Positions 1 to 22,001 of a DNA stretch of 64,000 nucleotides are shown here, piece after piece. The notes under the pieces were generated by a model. The model had not been told where the DNA came from. It did not search any database and saw only the letters and a list, made by a program, of their open reading frames with translations. Made by a program: the position numbers and the translations under genes. Numbering within the stretch: position 1 is the first letter of the stretch; every line of letters starts with the position of its first letter. This DNA comes from Streptomyces sp. yr375 (GTDB lineage Bacteria > Actinomycetota > Actinomycetes > Streptomycetales > Streptomycetaceae), in NCBI RefSeq assembly GCF_900110755.1, contig NZ_FOFF01000039.1:1-64000 (forward strand). Direction: 5' to 3'.

Positions 1-292
1 GACCCATCCCCGACCACTGAGAACCCTGACCCGAAAACAGGAACCCGCTCAGCCCACCCCGATCAGCCAACCCACTGACCACACCAGGCGCACCCGCCGC
101 CAACGCGTCCAACCCCGCCAGCAACTCGTCCCGGTCCGCGGCCACCACCGCACCCCGAAACTCCAGCGCCGCCCTCGTCGTAGCCGCAGCCAACGCCAGC
201 CGAGACATCGTCAGTTCAGACCCCGACGCCACCACGAACTCACGCAAACGAGCCGCCTGAGCAGCCAGACCCGCCGCACCACGGCCGGACAC
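1..292. repeat. KS-AT linker repeat, copy 1 (partner at 5023-5314)
   Basis: Bases 1-95 match 5023-5117 essentially base for base, and similarity of roughly 94% continues to about 292/5314. Both copies encode the KS-to-AT linker and the start of an AT inside PKS-B, in module 4 and module 3 respectively. The copy may continue left of the window. Confidence 0.9.
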
Positions 293-3200
293 GAGCACGG
301 GCAGCGCCTCAGACTCGGCAGGCCCAGCGGCAGGCCCCGTGGCGGCGGATGCCGTGACGGGTGACGTGGCGGGCGGTTGCTCGATGATGACGTGGGCGTT
401 GGTGCCGCTGACGCCGAACGCCGACACGGCGGCGCGGCGGACATCGGTCTCCGGCCAGTCGATCGCCTCGGTGACCAGTCGCACCGGTCCGGCCGACCAG
501 TCGACGTGCGGGGTCGGTTCGCCGACGTGCAGGGTGCGGGGCAGCGCCCCGTGACGCATCGCCTGCACCACCTTGATCACACCGGCGACCCCGGCGGCGG
601 CCTGGGTGTGGCCGATATTGGACTTGACCGACCCCAGCCACAACGGCCGGTCACGTTCGGCACCGTAGGTGGCCAGCAGGGCCTGGGCCTCGATCGGGTC
701 GCCGAGTGTGGTGCCGGTGCCGTGCGCCTCCACCATGTCGATGTCCGAAGGGGACAGTCCGGCGGCGCTCAGCGCGGCGCGGATGACCCGCTCCTGTGAG
801 GGACCGTTGGGGGCGGTGAGCCCGTTGGACGCGCCGTCGGAGTTGACCGCCGAACCGCGCAGCACGGCCAGCACCTCGTGGCCGGCCGCCTGCGCGTCGG
901 ACAGCCGCTCCAGTACGAGTATCCCGATGCCCTCGGACCAGCCGGTGCCGTCGGCGTCGGCGGAGAAGGACTTGCAGCGGCCGTCGGCGGCCAGGCCGCG
1001 CTGCCGGTCGAACTCGCGGAACGGGGTGGGGCTGGACATGATCGTCACGCCGCCGGCCAGCGCCAGGGTGGATTCGCCTGAGCGCAGCGACTGGGCGGCC
1101 AGGTGCAGCGCCACCAGCGAGGACGAGCAGGCGGTGTCCACAGTGACCGCCGGACCGGTGAACCCGAAGGTGTAGGCGACCCGGCCGGTGGCGATGCTGC
1201 CCAGGTTGCCGTTGCCGAGGTAGCCCTCCAGCTCCTCGGGCACGTGCGCCAGCCTGGTCGCGTAGTCGTGGTACATCAGCCCGGCGAACACACCGGTGCG
1301 GCTGCCGCGCATGGTGAGCGGGTCGATCCCGGCGCGTTCGAACGCCTCCCAGGACAGTTCCAGCAGCAGCCGCTGCTGCGGGTCCATGGCCAGCGCCTCG
1401 CGCGGCGAGATGCCGAAGAAGCCGGGGTCGAAGTCACCGGCGTCGGCCAGGAAGCCGCCCAGTCCGACCGGCAGTCCGGGCAGGTCCCAGCCACGGTCGG
1501 CGGGGAACCCGGAGATGCCGTCCCGGCCCGCTGCGACCAGGTCCCACAGTTGCTCGGGGGTGCCGACCCCGCCGGGGTAGCGGCAGGCCATGCCGACGAT
1601 GGCGATCGGCTCGTCCGCCGAGGCCACGACCGTGGGGGTGGTGGGTTCGGGTCCGGTTCCAAGGTCACCGGCCTGGGTGAGGACGAATCCGGCGAGCGCG
1701 GCCGGGGTGGGGTGGTCGAACACCAGGGTGGTGGGCAGCCGCAGCCCGGTGGCGACGCCGAGCCGGTTGCGCAGTTCCAGCGCGGTCAGCGAGTCGACGC
1801 CGAGGTCGGCGAAGGACTGTTCAGCGCCGACCTGTGCGGCCCCGGCCAGGTCCAGGACCCCGGCGGCCTGGGTGCGCACCAGGTCCAGGGCGGCGCGGCG
1901 GCGCTCCGGCGCGGGCAGCGCGCGCAGCCGGTCGGCCCAGCCGGACTGCTGCCGCGTACGGCGACGGCCACGGACCAGGCCCGCGAAGACCGTGGGCAGC
2001 GGGTCCAGCCGGTGCAGGGCCGCGGTGTCCAGCCGCATCGGCAGCACGGCCGCCTCACCGAGCCCGACAGCGGCGTCCAGCAGTGCCAAGGCGTCTTCGG
2101 TGGACAGGGCGGCGATACCGCTGCGGGCGATGCGGGCCAGGTCGGCTTCGGCGAGCCCGCCGGTGATGCCGCTGCGCTGCTCCCACAGACCCCAGCCCAG
2201 CGCGTGCGCGGGCAGCCCGGCGGCGCGGCGCTGCCGGGCCAGCGCGTCCAGGTGGGCGTTGGCGGCGGAGTAGGCGGCCTGTCCGGCGTTGCCGATGGTC
2301 GCCGAGGCGGAGGAGAACAGTACGAACCGGGTGAGGTTCCGGTCGCGGGTCAGTTCGTCCAGCCATCGCGCGCCCAGCACCTTCGGCGCCAGCACCGCCC
2401 GCAACCGCTCCTCGGTCAGCCCGGTGACGAGGCCGTCGTCCACGACCCCGGCAGCGTGCACCACGGCCGTCACCGGGTGCTCGGCCAACAACGCGGCCAC
2501 CGCCTCCCGTTCGGCCACGTCACAGGCCACCACCGCCACCTCGGCACCCTGCTCCCGCAGCTCGGCCACCAACCCCGCCATACCCGGCGCCGCATCCCCG
2601 CGCCGGGAGGCCAGCACCAGACCACGCACCCCATGACGGCCCACCAGATGCCGCGCGACCAAACCCCCGAGCGTCCCACTCGCCCCCGTGATCAACACCA
2701 CGTCCTCAGCCGGCCAAGGACCATCCCCCGCATCCCCGGCCGCCTCGGTCACCCGCACCAGCCGGGGCACCAGCAACCGCCCGCCACGCAGGGCCAGTTG
2801 TGTTTCGGTGGTGGTGGTCAGCGCCGCGGTCAGTTCCGCGTCCGTGACGGTGGGGTCGGGCGCGTCCAGCAGGACGAACCGGTCGGGCCACTCGACCTGC
2901 GCCGAGCGCACCAGGCCCCACACGGCCGCGCCGGCCGGGTCGGGCACCTCCTCGGCGGTGGTGGCGACCGCGCCCCGGGTGACCAGGACCAGCCGGGCAC
3001 CCGGCGCGGGCTCGTCGGCCAGCCAGCCGCGCACCCGCTCCAGCACGGCGGCGATGCGCTCGGCCACCGGGGTGTCCTCGACCCGGAACAGCTCGTCGGC
3101 GCCGGTGTCGTGGTGGTGCCCGGTGTGGGCGGGCGTCCAGTCCAGCCGGTACAGCGAGTCCAGCCGCGCGGGCGGGCGCAGTGCGCCGGTGAGGGCACGC

Positions 3201-6200
3201 AGCACCACGCGCTCGACGGTGCCGACCGGCGTGCCGCTGTCGTCGGCGAGGTCCACCCGGACCGCGTCGTCCCCGGCGACGGTGAGCCGGACTCGCAGCG
3301 CCGCAGCGCCGGCGGCGTACCAGTGGACCCCGTGGAAGGCGAAGGGCAGCCGCAGGGCGTCGCCGCCGCGCAGGGCGAGGGCGTGCAGCGCCGCGTCCAG
3401 CAGCGCCGGGTGCAGGCCGAACTCCCCTGCCTGGCCGCGCTGTTGGTCGGGCAGGTTGATCTCGGCGAAGATCTCGTCGCCGCGCCGCCAGGCCGCGCGC
3501 AGCCCCTGGAACGCCGGGCCGTAGCCGAGACCGGTCCCGGCGAGCCGGGGGTAGAACTCGTCCAGGGCGACGGGTTCGGCGTCGGCCGGGGGCCACCGCA
3601 CCAGGTCCACGCCCGTGGTGTCCTCGGTGCTCCCGGTGTCCTCGGCCAGCACACCGGTGGCGTGCCGGGTCCAGGGCAGTGCGGCGTCTTCCGGCCGGGA
3701 GTGGACCTCGATGCTGCGGCAGCCGGCGTCGTCGGGTTCGCCGATTCCGACCCGCAGGGCGAGACCGCCCTCGGCGGGCAGCGTCAGCGGGACTTCCAGG
3801 GTCAGTTCGTCCAGCCGGGTGTCGCCGAGCAGTTCGGCGGCGTGCCGGGCGAGTTCGACGAACGCGGTGCCGGGCAGCAGCACGGTGTCGGTGACCCGGT
3901 GGTCGGCCAGCCAGGGGTGGCTGCGCAGGCTCAACCGTCCGATCAGGACGGTGTCGATCGCGCCGGGGAGGGCGACCAGCGCGCCGAGCAGCGGGTGCCC
4001 GGCGGGCAGGGCGCCCAGCGCGGCCGGGTCGGTCGGTTCGGCGGACTCCAGCCAGTAGCGGCGGTGCTGGAAGGCGTAGGTGGGCAGGTCGACCGGGTCG
4101 GCGGCGGGCAGGTACCGGGTCCAGTCGACCGTGCCGCCGTACGTGTGGAAGCGGGCCAGCCCGGTGGGCAGGGTCACCGACTCCGGCTGGTCACGACGCA
4201 TCAACGGGACGAACGCGGCCGTGGCGTCCTCGGGCAGGCAGCCCGGCCCTGCGGCGGTCAGCGCGGTGTCCGGGCCGACTTCGAGGAAGGTGGTGACGCC
4301 CAGTTCATGCAGATGCGCCACGGCATCGGCGAACCGGACCGTCTCCCGGACGTTACGCACCCAATAGTCGGCGCTGGTGGGCGTCGCCCCGACCTCCACC
4401 GTCGACACGAAGGGGATACGCGGGGCGTCGAAGGCGACACCGGCGATGGCCTCGCGGAACCGCTCCAACACCGGCTCCACCAACGGCGAATGGAACGCAT
4501 GACTCACCCGCAGCCGGGTGCACCGCCAGCCCCGCTCCCGTACCCGCCCCTCGACGACGTCCACCGCCGACTCCACACCCGAGACCACAACAGATCGAGA
4601 TCCGTTGACGGCCGCGATCCCGACCTCGCCGTTCAACCCGGTCAGGACTTCGGCCACGTCCGCCTCAGCCGCGTTCACCGCGAGCATCGCGCCACCCGAC
4701 GGCAACTCCTGCATCAACCCCGCCCGCGCACACACCAACGCCACCGCGTCATCCAACGACAACACCCCGGCCACATGCGCAGCAGCCACCTCACCCACCG
4801 AATGCCCGGTCACTAAGTCCGGCACCACACCGAACGACTCCAACAACCGGAACAACGACACCTCAACCACGAACAGCCCACACTGCGCGAACAACGTCTG
4901 GTCCAGTTGCTCACCGCCGCCGAGGATCACCTCCCGCACCGGACGCCCGACAACCGACTCCACACGGCCGCAGATGTCCTCGAACGACGCGGCGAACACC
5001 GGATACCGCGCCAGAAGCTCCCGACCCATCCCCGACCACTGAGAACCCTGACCCGAAAACAGGAACCCGCTCAGCCCACCCCGATCAGCCAACCCACTGA
5101 CCACACCAGGCGCACCCTCGGCCAGCGCGTCCAACCCGGCCAACAACTCGTCCCGGTCCGCGGCCACCACCGCGCCCCGAAACTCCAGCGCCGCCCTCGT
5201 CGTAGCCGCAGCCAACGCCAGCCGAGGCACCGTCAGTTCAGACCCCGCCGCCACCACGAACTCACGCAAACGAGCCGCCTGAGCGGCCAGACCCGCCGCA
5301 CCGCGGCCGGAGAGCACCACCGGGACGGGCAGGGAGAGCACCGGTTCCGGTGCGGGGTCGGTGGTCTGTTCCGGTGTGTCGTCGGCGGGTGCGGTCGGGT
5401 CGGGAGCCTCCTCCAGGATGACGTGGGCGTTGGTGCCGCTGATGCCGAACGAGGACACGGCGGCGCGGCGCGGTCGCTCGCCGCGCGGCCAGGACACCGC
5501 CTCGGTGACCGGTGCGAGGGTGCCGGACGACCAGTCGATGTGCGGGGACGGGGGGTCCGCGTGCAGCGTCTTCGGCACGGTCTCGTGGCGCAGCGCCAGC
5601 ACGGACTTGATCACCCCGGCGACCCCGGCGGCGGCGAGGGTGTGCCCGATGTTGGACTTCACGGTGCCCAGCCACAGCGGCCGGTCGCGGTCGGCGGCGT
5701 AGGTGGCCAGCAGCGCCTGCGCCTCGATCGGGTCGCCCAGCGAGGTGCCGGTGCCGTGCGCCTCGATCAGGTCGACGTCCGCGCCGGTGAGCCCGGCGCC
5801 GGCCAGCGCGGCGCGGATGACGCGCTGCTGGGAGGGACCGTTGGGGGCGGTGAGCCCGTTGGACGCGCCGTCCTGGTTGACGGCGGAGCCGCGGATGACG
5901 GCGAGGACCGGGTGGTTGTTGCGCTGTGCGTCGGACAGGCGCTCCAGGACCAGCACGCCGACGCCCTCGGCCATGCCCATGCCGTCGGCGGCGGCGGAGA
6001 ACGCCTTGCACCGGCCGTCGGCGGCCAGCACCCGCTGGCGGCTGAACTCGACCAGCGGCCCGGGGCCGGCCAGCACGGTCACGCCGCCGGACAGGGCGAG
6101 CGAGGACTCCCCGTTGCGCAGCGACTGCACGGCCAGGTGCAGGGTGACCAGCGAGGTGGAGCAGGCGGTGTCCACGGTGATCGCCGGGCCCTCGACGCCG

Positions 6201-6778
6201 AGGGTGTAGGAGACGCGGCCGGACAGCACGCTGGAGACGACGCCGGTGACCAGGTGTCCTTCGACGCTGGCGGGGGCCTGCGCCAGGCTGGTGCCGTACT
6301 CCTGGTAGTTCTGGCCGACGAACACGCCGGTGCTGCTGCCGCGCAGGCCGGTGGGGTCGATCCCGGCGCGTTCCAGTGCCTCCCAGGAGGTCTCCAGGAG
6401 CAGCCGCTGCTGCGGGTCCATCGCGAGTGCCTCGCGCGGGGAGATGCCGAAGAAGCCCGCGTCGAACGCGCCCGGGTCGTCCAGGAAGCCGCCGCGTCGC
6501 ACGTAGGTGTGGCCGGAGCGTTCCGGGTCGGGGTCGTAGAGTCCTTCGACGTCCCAGCCGCGGTCGGTGGGCAGGTCGCCGGTGACGTCCCGGCCCTCGG
6601 CCAGCACCTGCCACAGGTCCTCCGGGGAGCGCACTCCGCCCGGGTAGCGGCAGGCCATGCCGACGACGGCGATGGGCTCGGTGCGGGTCTGTTCGACCTC
6701 TTGCAGGCGGCGGTTGGCCTTGCGCAGGTCGACCATGACCCGCTTGAGGTAGCCCCGGAGCTTTTCTTCCTCGGACAT
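1..6778 (-). CDS. Type I modular polyketide synthase, modules 3 and 4 (partial, PKS-B)
   Basis: This gene extends a polyketide chain passed from PKS-A. About 2,259 residues are visible and the gene continues past the left edge. A short charged N-terminal coiled-coil docking helix (residues 1-35) precedes a KS with active Cys206. The malonyl-type AT has Ser660 in GHSVGE and a later HAFH motif. The DH has His960 and Asp1128. There is no ER. The KR has Tyr1503 and a VDD motif, hence B type, and the ACP carries Ser1663. A second KS (Cys1884) follows, and the second AT starts near residue 2250. The ATG at 6778 follows an AAGGG site, 13 bp after the PKS-A stop, so the two genes are co-transcribed. 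The DH motif reads HRVTDTVLLP, with Asp where Gly is usual. Modules 3 and 4 share a near-identical KS-AT linker. AT specificities are motif predictions. Confidence 0.95.
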   Translation of the reverse strand, partial: MSEEEKLRGYLKRVMVDLRKANRRLQEVEQTRTEPIAVVGMACRYPGGVRSPEDLWQVLAEGRDVTGDLPTDRGWDVEGLYDPDPERSGHTYVRRGGFLDDPGAFDAGFFGISPREALAMDPQQRLLLETSWEALERAGIDPTGLRGSSTGVFVGQNYQEYGTSLAQAPASVEGHLVTGVVSSVLSGRVSYTLGVEGPAITVDTACSTSLVTLHLAVQSLRNGESSLALSGGVTVLAGPGPLVEFSRQRVLAADGRCKAFSAAADGMGMAEGVGVLVLERLSDAQRNNHPVLAVIRGSAVNQDGASNGLTAPNGPSQQRVIRAALAGAGLTGADVDLIEAHGTGTSLGDPIEAQALLATYAADRDRPLWLGTVKSNIGHTLAAAGVAGVIKSVLALRHETVPKTLHADPPSPHIDWSSGTLAPVTEAVSWPRGERPRRAAVSSFGISGTNAHVILEEAPDPTAPADDTPEQTTDPAPEPVLSLPVPVVLSGRGAAGLAAQAARLREFVVAAGSELTVPRLALAAATTRAALEFRGAVVAADRDELLAGLDALAEGAPGVVSGLADRGGLSGFLFSGQGSQWSGMGRELLARYPVFAASFEDICGRVESVVGRPVREVILGGGEQLDQTLFAQCGLFVVEVSLFRLLESFGVVPDLVTGHSVGEVAAAHVAGVLSLDDAVALVCARAGLMQELPSGGAMLAVNAAEADVAEVLTGLNGEVGIAAVNGSRSVVVSGVESAVDVVEGRVRERGWRCTRLRVSHAFHSPLVEPVLERFREAIAGVAFDAPRIPFVSTVEVGATPTSADYWVRNVRETVRFADAVAHLHELGVTTFLEVGPDTALTAAGPGCLPEDATAAFVPLMRRDQPESVTLPTGLARFHTYGGTVDWTRYLPAADPVDLPTYAFQHRRYWLESAEPTDPAALGALPAGHPLLGALVALPGAIDTVLIGRLSLRSHPWLADHRVTDTVLLPGTAFVELARHAAELLGDTRLDELTLEVPLTLPAEGGLALRVGIGEPDDAGCRSIEVHSRPEDAALPWTRHATGVLAEDTGSTEDTTGVDLVRWPPADAEPVALDEFYPRLAGTGLGYGPAFQGLRAAWRRGDEIFAEINLPDQQRGQAGEFGLHPALLDAALHALALRGGDALRLPFAFHGVHWYAAGAAALRVRLTVAGDDAVRVDLADDSGTPVGTVERVVLRALTGALRPPARLDSLYRLDWTPAHTGHHHDTGADELFRVEDTPVAERIAAVLERVRGWLADEPAPGARLVLVTRGAVATTAEEVPDPAGAAVWGLVRSAQVEWPDRFVLLDAPDPTVTDAELTAALTTTTETQLALRGGRLLVPRLVRVTEAAGDAGDGPWPAEDVVLITGASGTLGGLVARHLVGRHGVRGLVLASRRGDAAPGMAGLVAELREQGAEVAVVACDVAEREAVAALLAEHPVTAVVHAAGVVDDGLVTGLTEERLRAVLAPKVLGARWLDELTRDRNLTRFVLFSSASATIGNAGQAAYSAANAHLDALARQRRAAGLPAHALGWGLWEQRSGITGGLAEADLARIARSGIAALSTEDALALLDAAVGLGEAAVLPMRLDTAALHRLDPLPTVFAGLVRGRRRTRQQSGWADRLRALPAPERRRAALDLVRTQAAGVLDLAGAAQVGAEQSFADLGVDSLTALELRNRLGVATGLRLPTTLVFDHPTPAALAGFVLTQAGDLGTGPEPTTPTVVASADEPIAIVGMACRYPGGVGTPEQLWDLVAAGRDGISGFPADRGWDLPGLPVGLGGFLADAGDFDPGFFGISPREALAMDPQQRLLLELSWEAFERAGIDPLTMRGSRTGVFAGLMYHDYATRLAHVPEELEGYLGNGNLGSIATGRVAYTFGFTGPAVTVDTACSSSLVALHLAAQSLRSGESTLALAGGVTIMSSPTPFREFDRQRGLAADGRCKSFSADADGTGWSEGIGILVLERLSDAQAAGHEVLAVLRGSAVNSDGASNGLTAPNGPSQERVIRAALSAAGLSPSDIDMVEAHGTGTTLGDPIEAQALLATYGAERDRPLWLGSVKSNIGHTQAAAGVAGVIKVVQAMRHGALPRTLHVGEPTPHVDWSAGPVRLVTEAIDWPETDVRRAAVSAFGVSGTNAHVIIEQPPATSPVTASAATGPAAGPAESEALPVLVSGRGAAGLAAQAARLREFVVASGSELTMSRLALAAATTRAALEFRGAVVAADRDELLAGLDALAAGAPGVVSGLADRGGLSGFLFSGQGSQWSGMG
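2463..2731. repeat. KR NADPH-binding segment repeat, copy 1 (partner at 12283-12551)
   Basis: About 269 bp are nearly identical, with only a handful of mismatches seen by eye, between the KR of module 3 in PKS-B and the KR of module 1 in PKS-A. The segment covers the TGASGTLGG nucleotide-binding turn through to the HAAG strand. The flanking KR sequence is clearly diverged. Confidence 0.92.
5023..5314. repeat. KS-AT linker repeat, copy 2 (partner at 1-292)
   Basis: This is the second copy of the linker repeat, in module 3 of PKS-B. The shared stretch is richer in A-containing codons than neighbouring PKS sequence. That fits an exchanged segment better than selection on the protein alone. Confidence 0.9.
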
Positions 6779-6791
6779 GTCCAACCCTTTC

Positions 6792-19670
<12,879 letters not shown>

Positions 19671-19978
19671 GTCGCCTCATGGGCGAGGACACGTCGGATC
19701 TGCCCGGCAGTCACTCCGGGCGGACAGTTTTCGCAACGCTGCGGGCAGGCCGGGACACCCAGTGGTGCGCACCCGGCGCGTTCGGCCGACGGGACACGCC
19801 CCGGTCCGGCCCGCGATGGCAGCAGGTCGACCGCGTTCGGGATCGATGATCGATCGTGGACCGGCGTAGGACGCCGGTCCACCGCGATCTGCGACGTGGT
19901 CACCACGCTGTGACCACACGACCCGGCGCCCGCCGCGCAAGCGGCGGAACACCGGTCAGTAGCGGAACACCGGTCCGC
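19671..19978. promoter_or_regulatory. Dyad-rich leader between P450 and PKS-A
   Basis: This 308-bp gap holds no convincing gene. It contains a 15-bp palindrome at 19841-19855 (GATCGATGATCGATC) directly next to a perfect 11-bp inverted repeat with a 5-base loop (19856-19866 and 19872-19882). It also has a GTGGT-C-ACCAC dyad at 19896-19906. A 14-bp direct repeat (GCGGAACACCGGTC) lies at 19944-19957 and 19962-19975, just past the P450 stop. These could serve as a PKS-A promoter with operators, or the hairpin could end P450 transcription. No -10/-35 pair stands out. Confidence 0.5.
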
Positions 19979-21283
19979 TCAGGCCCGGACGAACTCCACC
20001 GGCACCTTCAACGCCACCGTGTGCTTGCTGTTGTTGGCCCACGGCACCGGCTCGGTCAGCCGTACCTCGGCGACCCGGTCGAGCAATTCGCCGAACAGCG
20101 TGCGCAGTTCGAGGCGGGCCAGGTCCACCGCGAGACAACTGTGCGGCCCGCCGCCAAAGGCCAGATGCGGGTTGGGATTACGGCGCACGTCGAAGGACAT
20201 GGCGTCGGCGAACACGCTCTCGTCCCGGTTGGCCGAGGCCCACCACAGGGTGACCTTGTCCCCGCGGCGGATCTGCGTGCCGTGGAACGTGAAGTCCTCG
20301 GTGGCCGTCCGCCGGTTGTAGGGCGTCGGCGTGGACCAGCGCATCATCTCCTCGATGGCGCCGTCCAGCAGCGACCGGTCCGCGCGCAACGCCTGCCACT
20401 GGTCCGGCCGTTCGGCCAGGGCCATCAGGCCCACCGCGATGACGTTGCGGGTCGGCTCGCTGCCGGCCAGGGTCAGCAGGTTGACGAACACCTCGCGCTC
20501 GTACTCGCGCAGCGGCGGCACACCGTGGCCTTCCGGCAGATCACCGGCGGCGACGAGGGAGAGGAAGTCCTGCGCCGGGTCGGCCCGCTTCTCGGCGATC
20601 AGCTTGACGCCGTACTGGTACATGGCCATGAGCGCGGCCTGGCTGCGCGAGGAGGACTCGCCGGACTCGCGGTCCTCGTAGCCCATGACCACTTCGGTCC
20701 AGTCGACGAACTGCGGCCAGTCCGCGCGCGGTACGCCCATCAACAGGGCCATGACCTCGACGGAGAACCGGCCGGCGACGTCGTTCTGGAAGTCGCAGGA
20801 GCCCTGCCCGACGACCTCGGAGATGATCGCCTCGGCGCGTTCGGTGATGGTCGGGGTCAGCGCGTCCAGCACCGGGCCGGTGACCGACGGGGTGACCAGC
20901 TCGCGCAGCAACCGGTGCCGCGGGTCGTCCATCATGTTCAGCATCGCACCGGAGTAGGTGCCTGCGGGCAGGTCGTCGAGGTGGGTGCCGCCACCCTCGC
21001 GGTCGCCGCCGCCCTGGGAGGACAGCAGCGGATGCTTCGCGGCCTCGACCACGTCGGCGTAGCGGGAGAGCACCCAGAAGTTCTCACCGTCGCGGGTGCG
21101 GCCGGGCGGGTGCAGCAGGATCGGCGCTTCGCGGCGGAGCCGCTCGAAGACCTCGTGCGGGAACCCGTCGCCGAACCGGTCCTGATCGCTGAGGTCGAAC
21201 CCGCCGAGAACAGCAGGCAACCCGTCCTGGGTGACCTCGGTGGCGCTTCTTAATCGCGGGACAGCCGGTTGTTCCAACGACAT
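19979..21283 (-). CDS. Cytochrome P450 monooxygenase
   Basis: The 434-residue protein is a soluble bacterial P450, probably an oxidative tailoring enzyme for the neighbouring polyketide. The ExxR motif is in AIEEMMRW. The heme loop reads AFGGGPHSCLAVD, with Cys383 as thiolate ligand. The I-helix reads LAGSEPTRN, so the acidic Glu276 is present but the conserved threonine after it is Pro277. EryF also lacks this threonine. The ATG at 21283 follows a GGAGA site. Codon 11 is TTA (21251-21253), read by the bldA tRNA, and is followed by a rare AGA codon. That suggests developmental control of translation. The gene precedes PKS-A on the same strand. Its ferredoxin partner is not in the window, and the exact substrate is unknown. 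Confidence 0.93.
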   Translation of the reverse strand: MSLEQPAVPRLRSATEVTQDGLPAVLGGFDLSDQDRFGDGFPHEVFERLRREAPILLHPPGRTRDGENFWVLSRYADVVEAAKHPLLSSQGGGDREGGGTHLDDLPAGTYSGAMLNMMDDPRHRLLRELVTPSVTGPVLDALTPTITERAEAIISEVVGQGSCDFQNDVAGRFSVEVMALLMGVPRADWPQFVDWTEVVMGYEDRESGESSSRSQAALMAMYQYGVKLIAEKRADPAQDFLSLVAAGDLPEGHGVPPLREYEREVFVNLLTLAGSEPTRNVIAVGLMALAERPDQWQALRADRSLLDGAIEEMMRWSTPTPYNRRTATEDFTFHGTQIRRGDKVTLWWASANRDESVFADAMSFDVRRNPNPHLAFGGGPHSCLAVDLARLELRTLFGELLDRVAEVRLTEPVPWANNSKHTVALKVPVEFVRA

Positions 21284-21944
21284 AAAGTCTCCATTTTTTG
21301 CACTGCCGCATCAGGGTGCATCAAAAACAATGAGCAGTTTCACCCCATCACAGAAAGATCGTCAAGCGCCTCCGTGGCCGGATCCGCCCTCGACCATGGG
21401 ACAGGGATCCATTTGTCGACCTATCGGCGATTTATTGAACCTGGTAGGCAGGTAAAAGAAGGAGCGGTGCCGACTTCTTCCGGCCACGCCGGCAGGGGTG
21501 AATGGGCCGGTTTTACTGGATCCAGTCGCCAATCCTGCGGATCCACACCATTTCGGCGAGATCGACGGCCGGACAGGAACTGTCGGCCTTTGAGCAGATC
21601 CGGGGCGCGGCAAATAGGGGCGAATCGGTATCTGGTGGACTTCTCCGGCGGCGCTCAAGGGGCCGCCGCGAAGGGCGGGCCGACAGTGGCCGGTTCACCG
21701 CGAAACCGTCCTTGAGTCTCCCTCGAATCCCGGTAGAGGACGGCAGCGGGTCAGATACTACTCATGAGAGGATCGATGACCAGGGCTGCCGCGGAATTAC
21801 CCGCCGGAGTCGCCTGAGCGTGCGGTGCGAATTAGCGGTGCAAATGAATCGCAACCACCGAGCAGAGGCCGTAGATCAAACGGCCGACCGCCGATATCGG
21901 GGGACACCCCCGGAATTCGCGACTCCGCAAAGGAGAACGCGCAA
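21284..21944. other. Gene-free border and promoter region upstream of the P450
   Basis: About 660 bp with somewhat lower GC than the flanks and A/T-rich patches near 21290-21350 and 21420-21460. Short open frames occur on both strands but none combines a ribosome site, Streptomyces codon bias and a recognisable product. It must hold the P450 promoter and marks the boundary between the polyketide genes and the nuo remnant. No clear operator was recognised. Confidence 0.5.
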
Positions 21945-21984
21945 CCCGCAGCACCGGACCCCTCGCGGAGCCCGGTGCTGCGGG
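21945..21984 (-). terminator. Hairpin terminator after nuoD
   Basis: A perfect 13-bp inverted repeat (21945-21957 and 21972-21984, arms CCCGCAGCACCGG and its complement) with a 14-base loop lies 17 bp past the nuoD stop codon. It has no U-tract, as is common for Streptomyces terminators. Confidence 0.8.
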
Positions 21985-22001
21985 GATGACGGGTGCGACC
22001 G

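Noticed and set aside
1103..4816. Very long open frame on the plus strand opposite PKS-B
   Set aside because: It is antisense to clear KS, AT, DH and KR domains. The translation is Gly/Gln/Arg-rich low-complexity sequence with no family resemblance, as expected for the shadow frame of high-GC DNA.
21362..21944. Short open frames upstream of the P450
   Set aside because: No consistent ribosome site, codon bias or protein similarity. The region is better read as promoter or border DNA.
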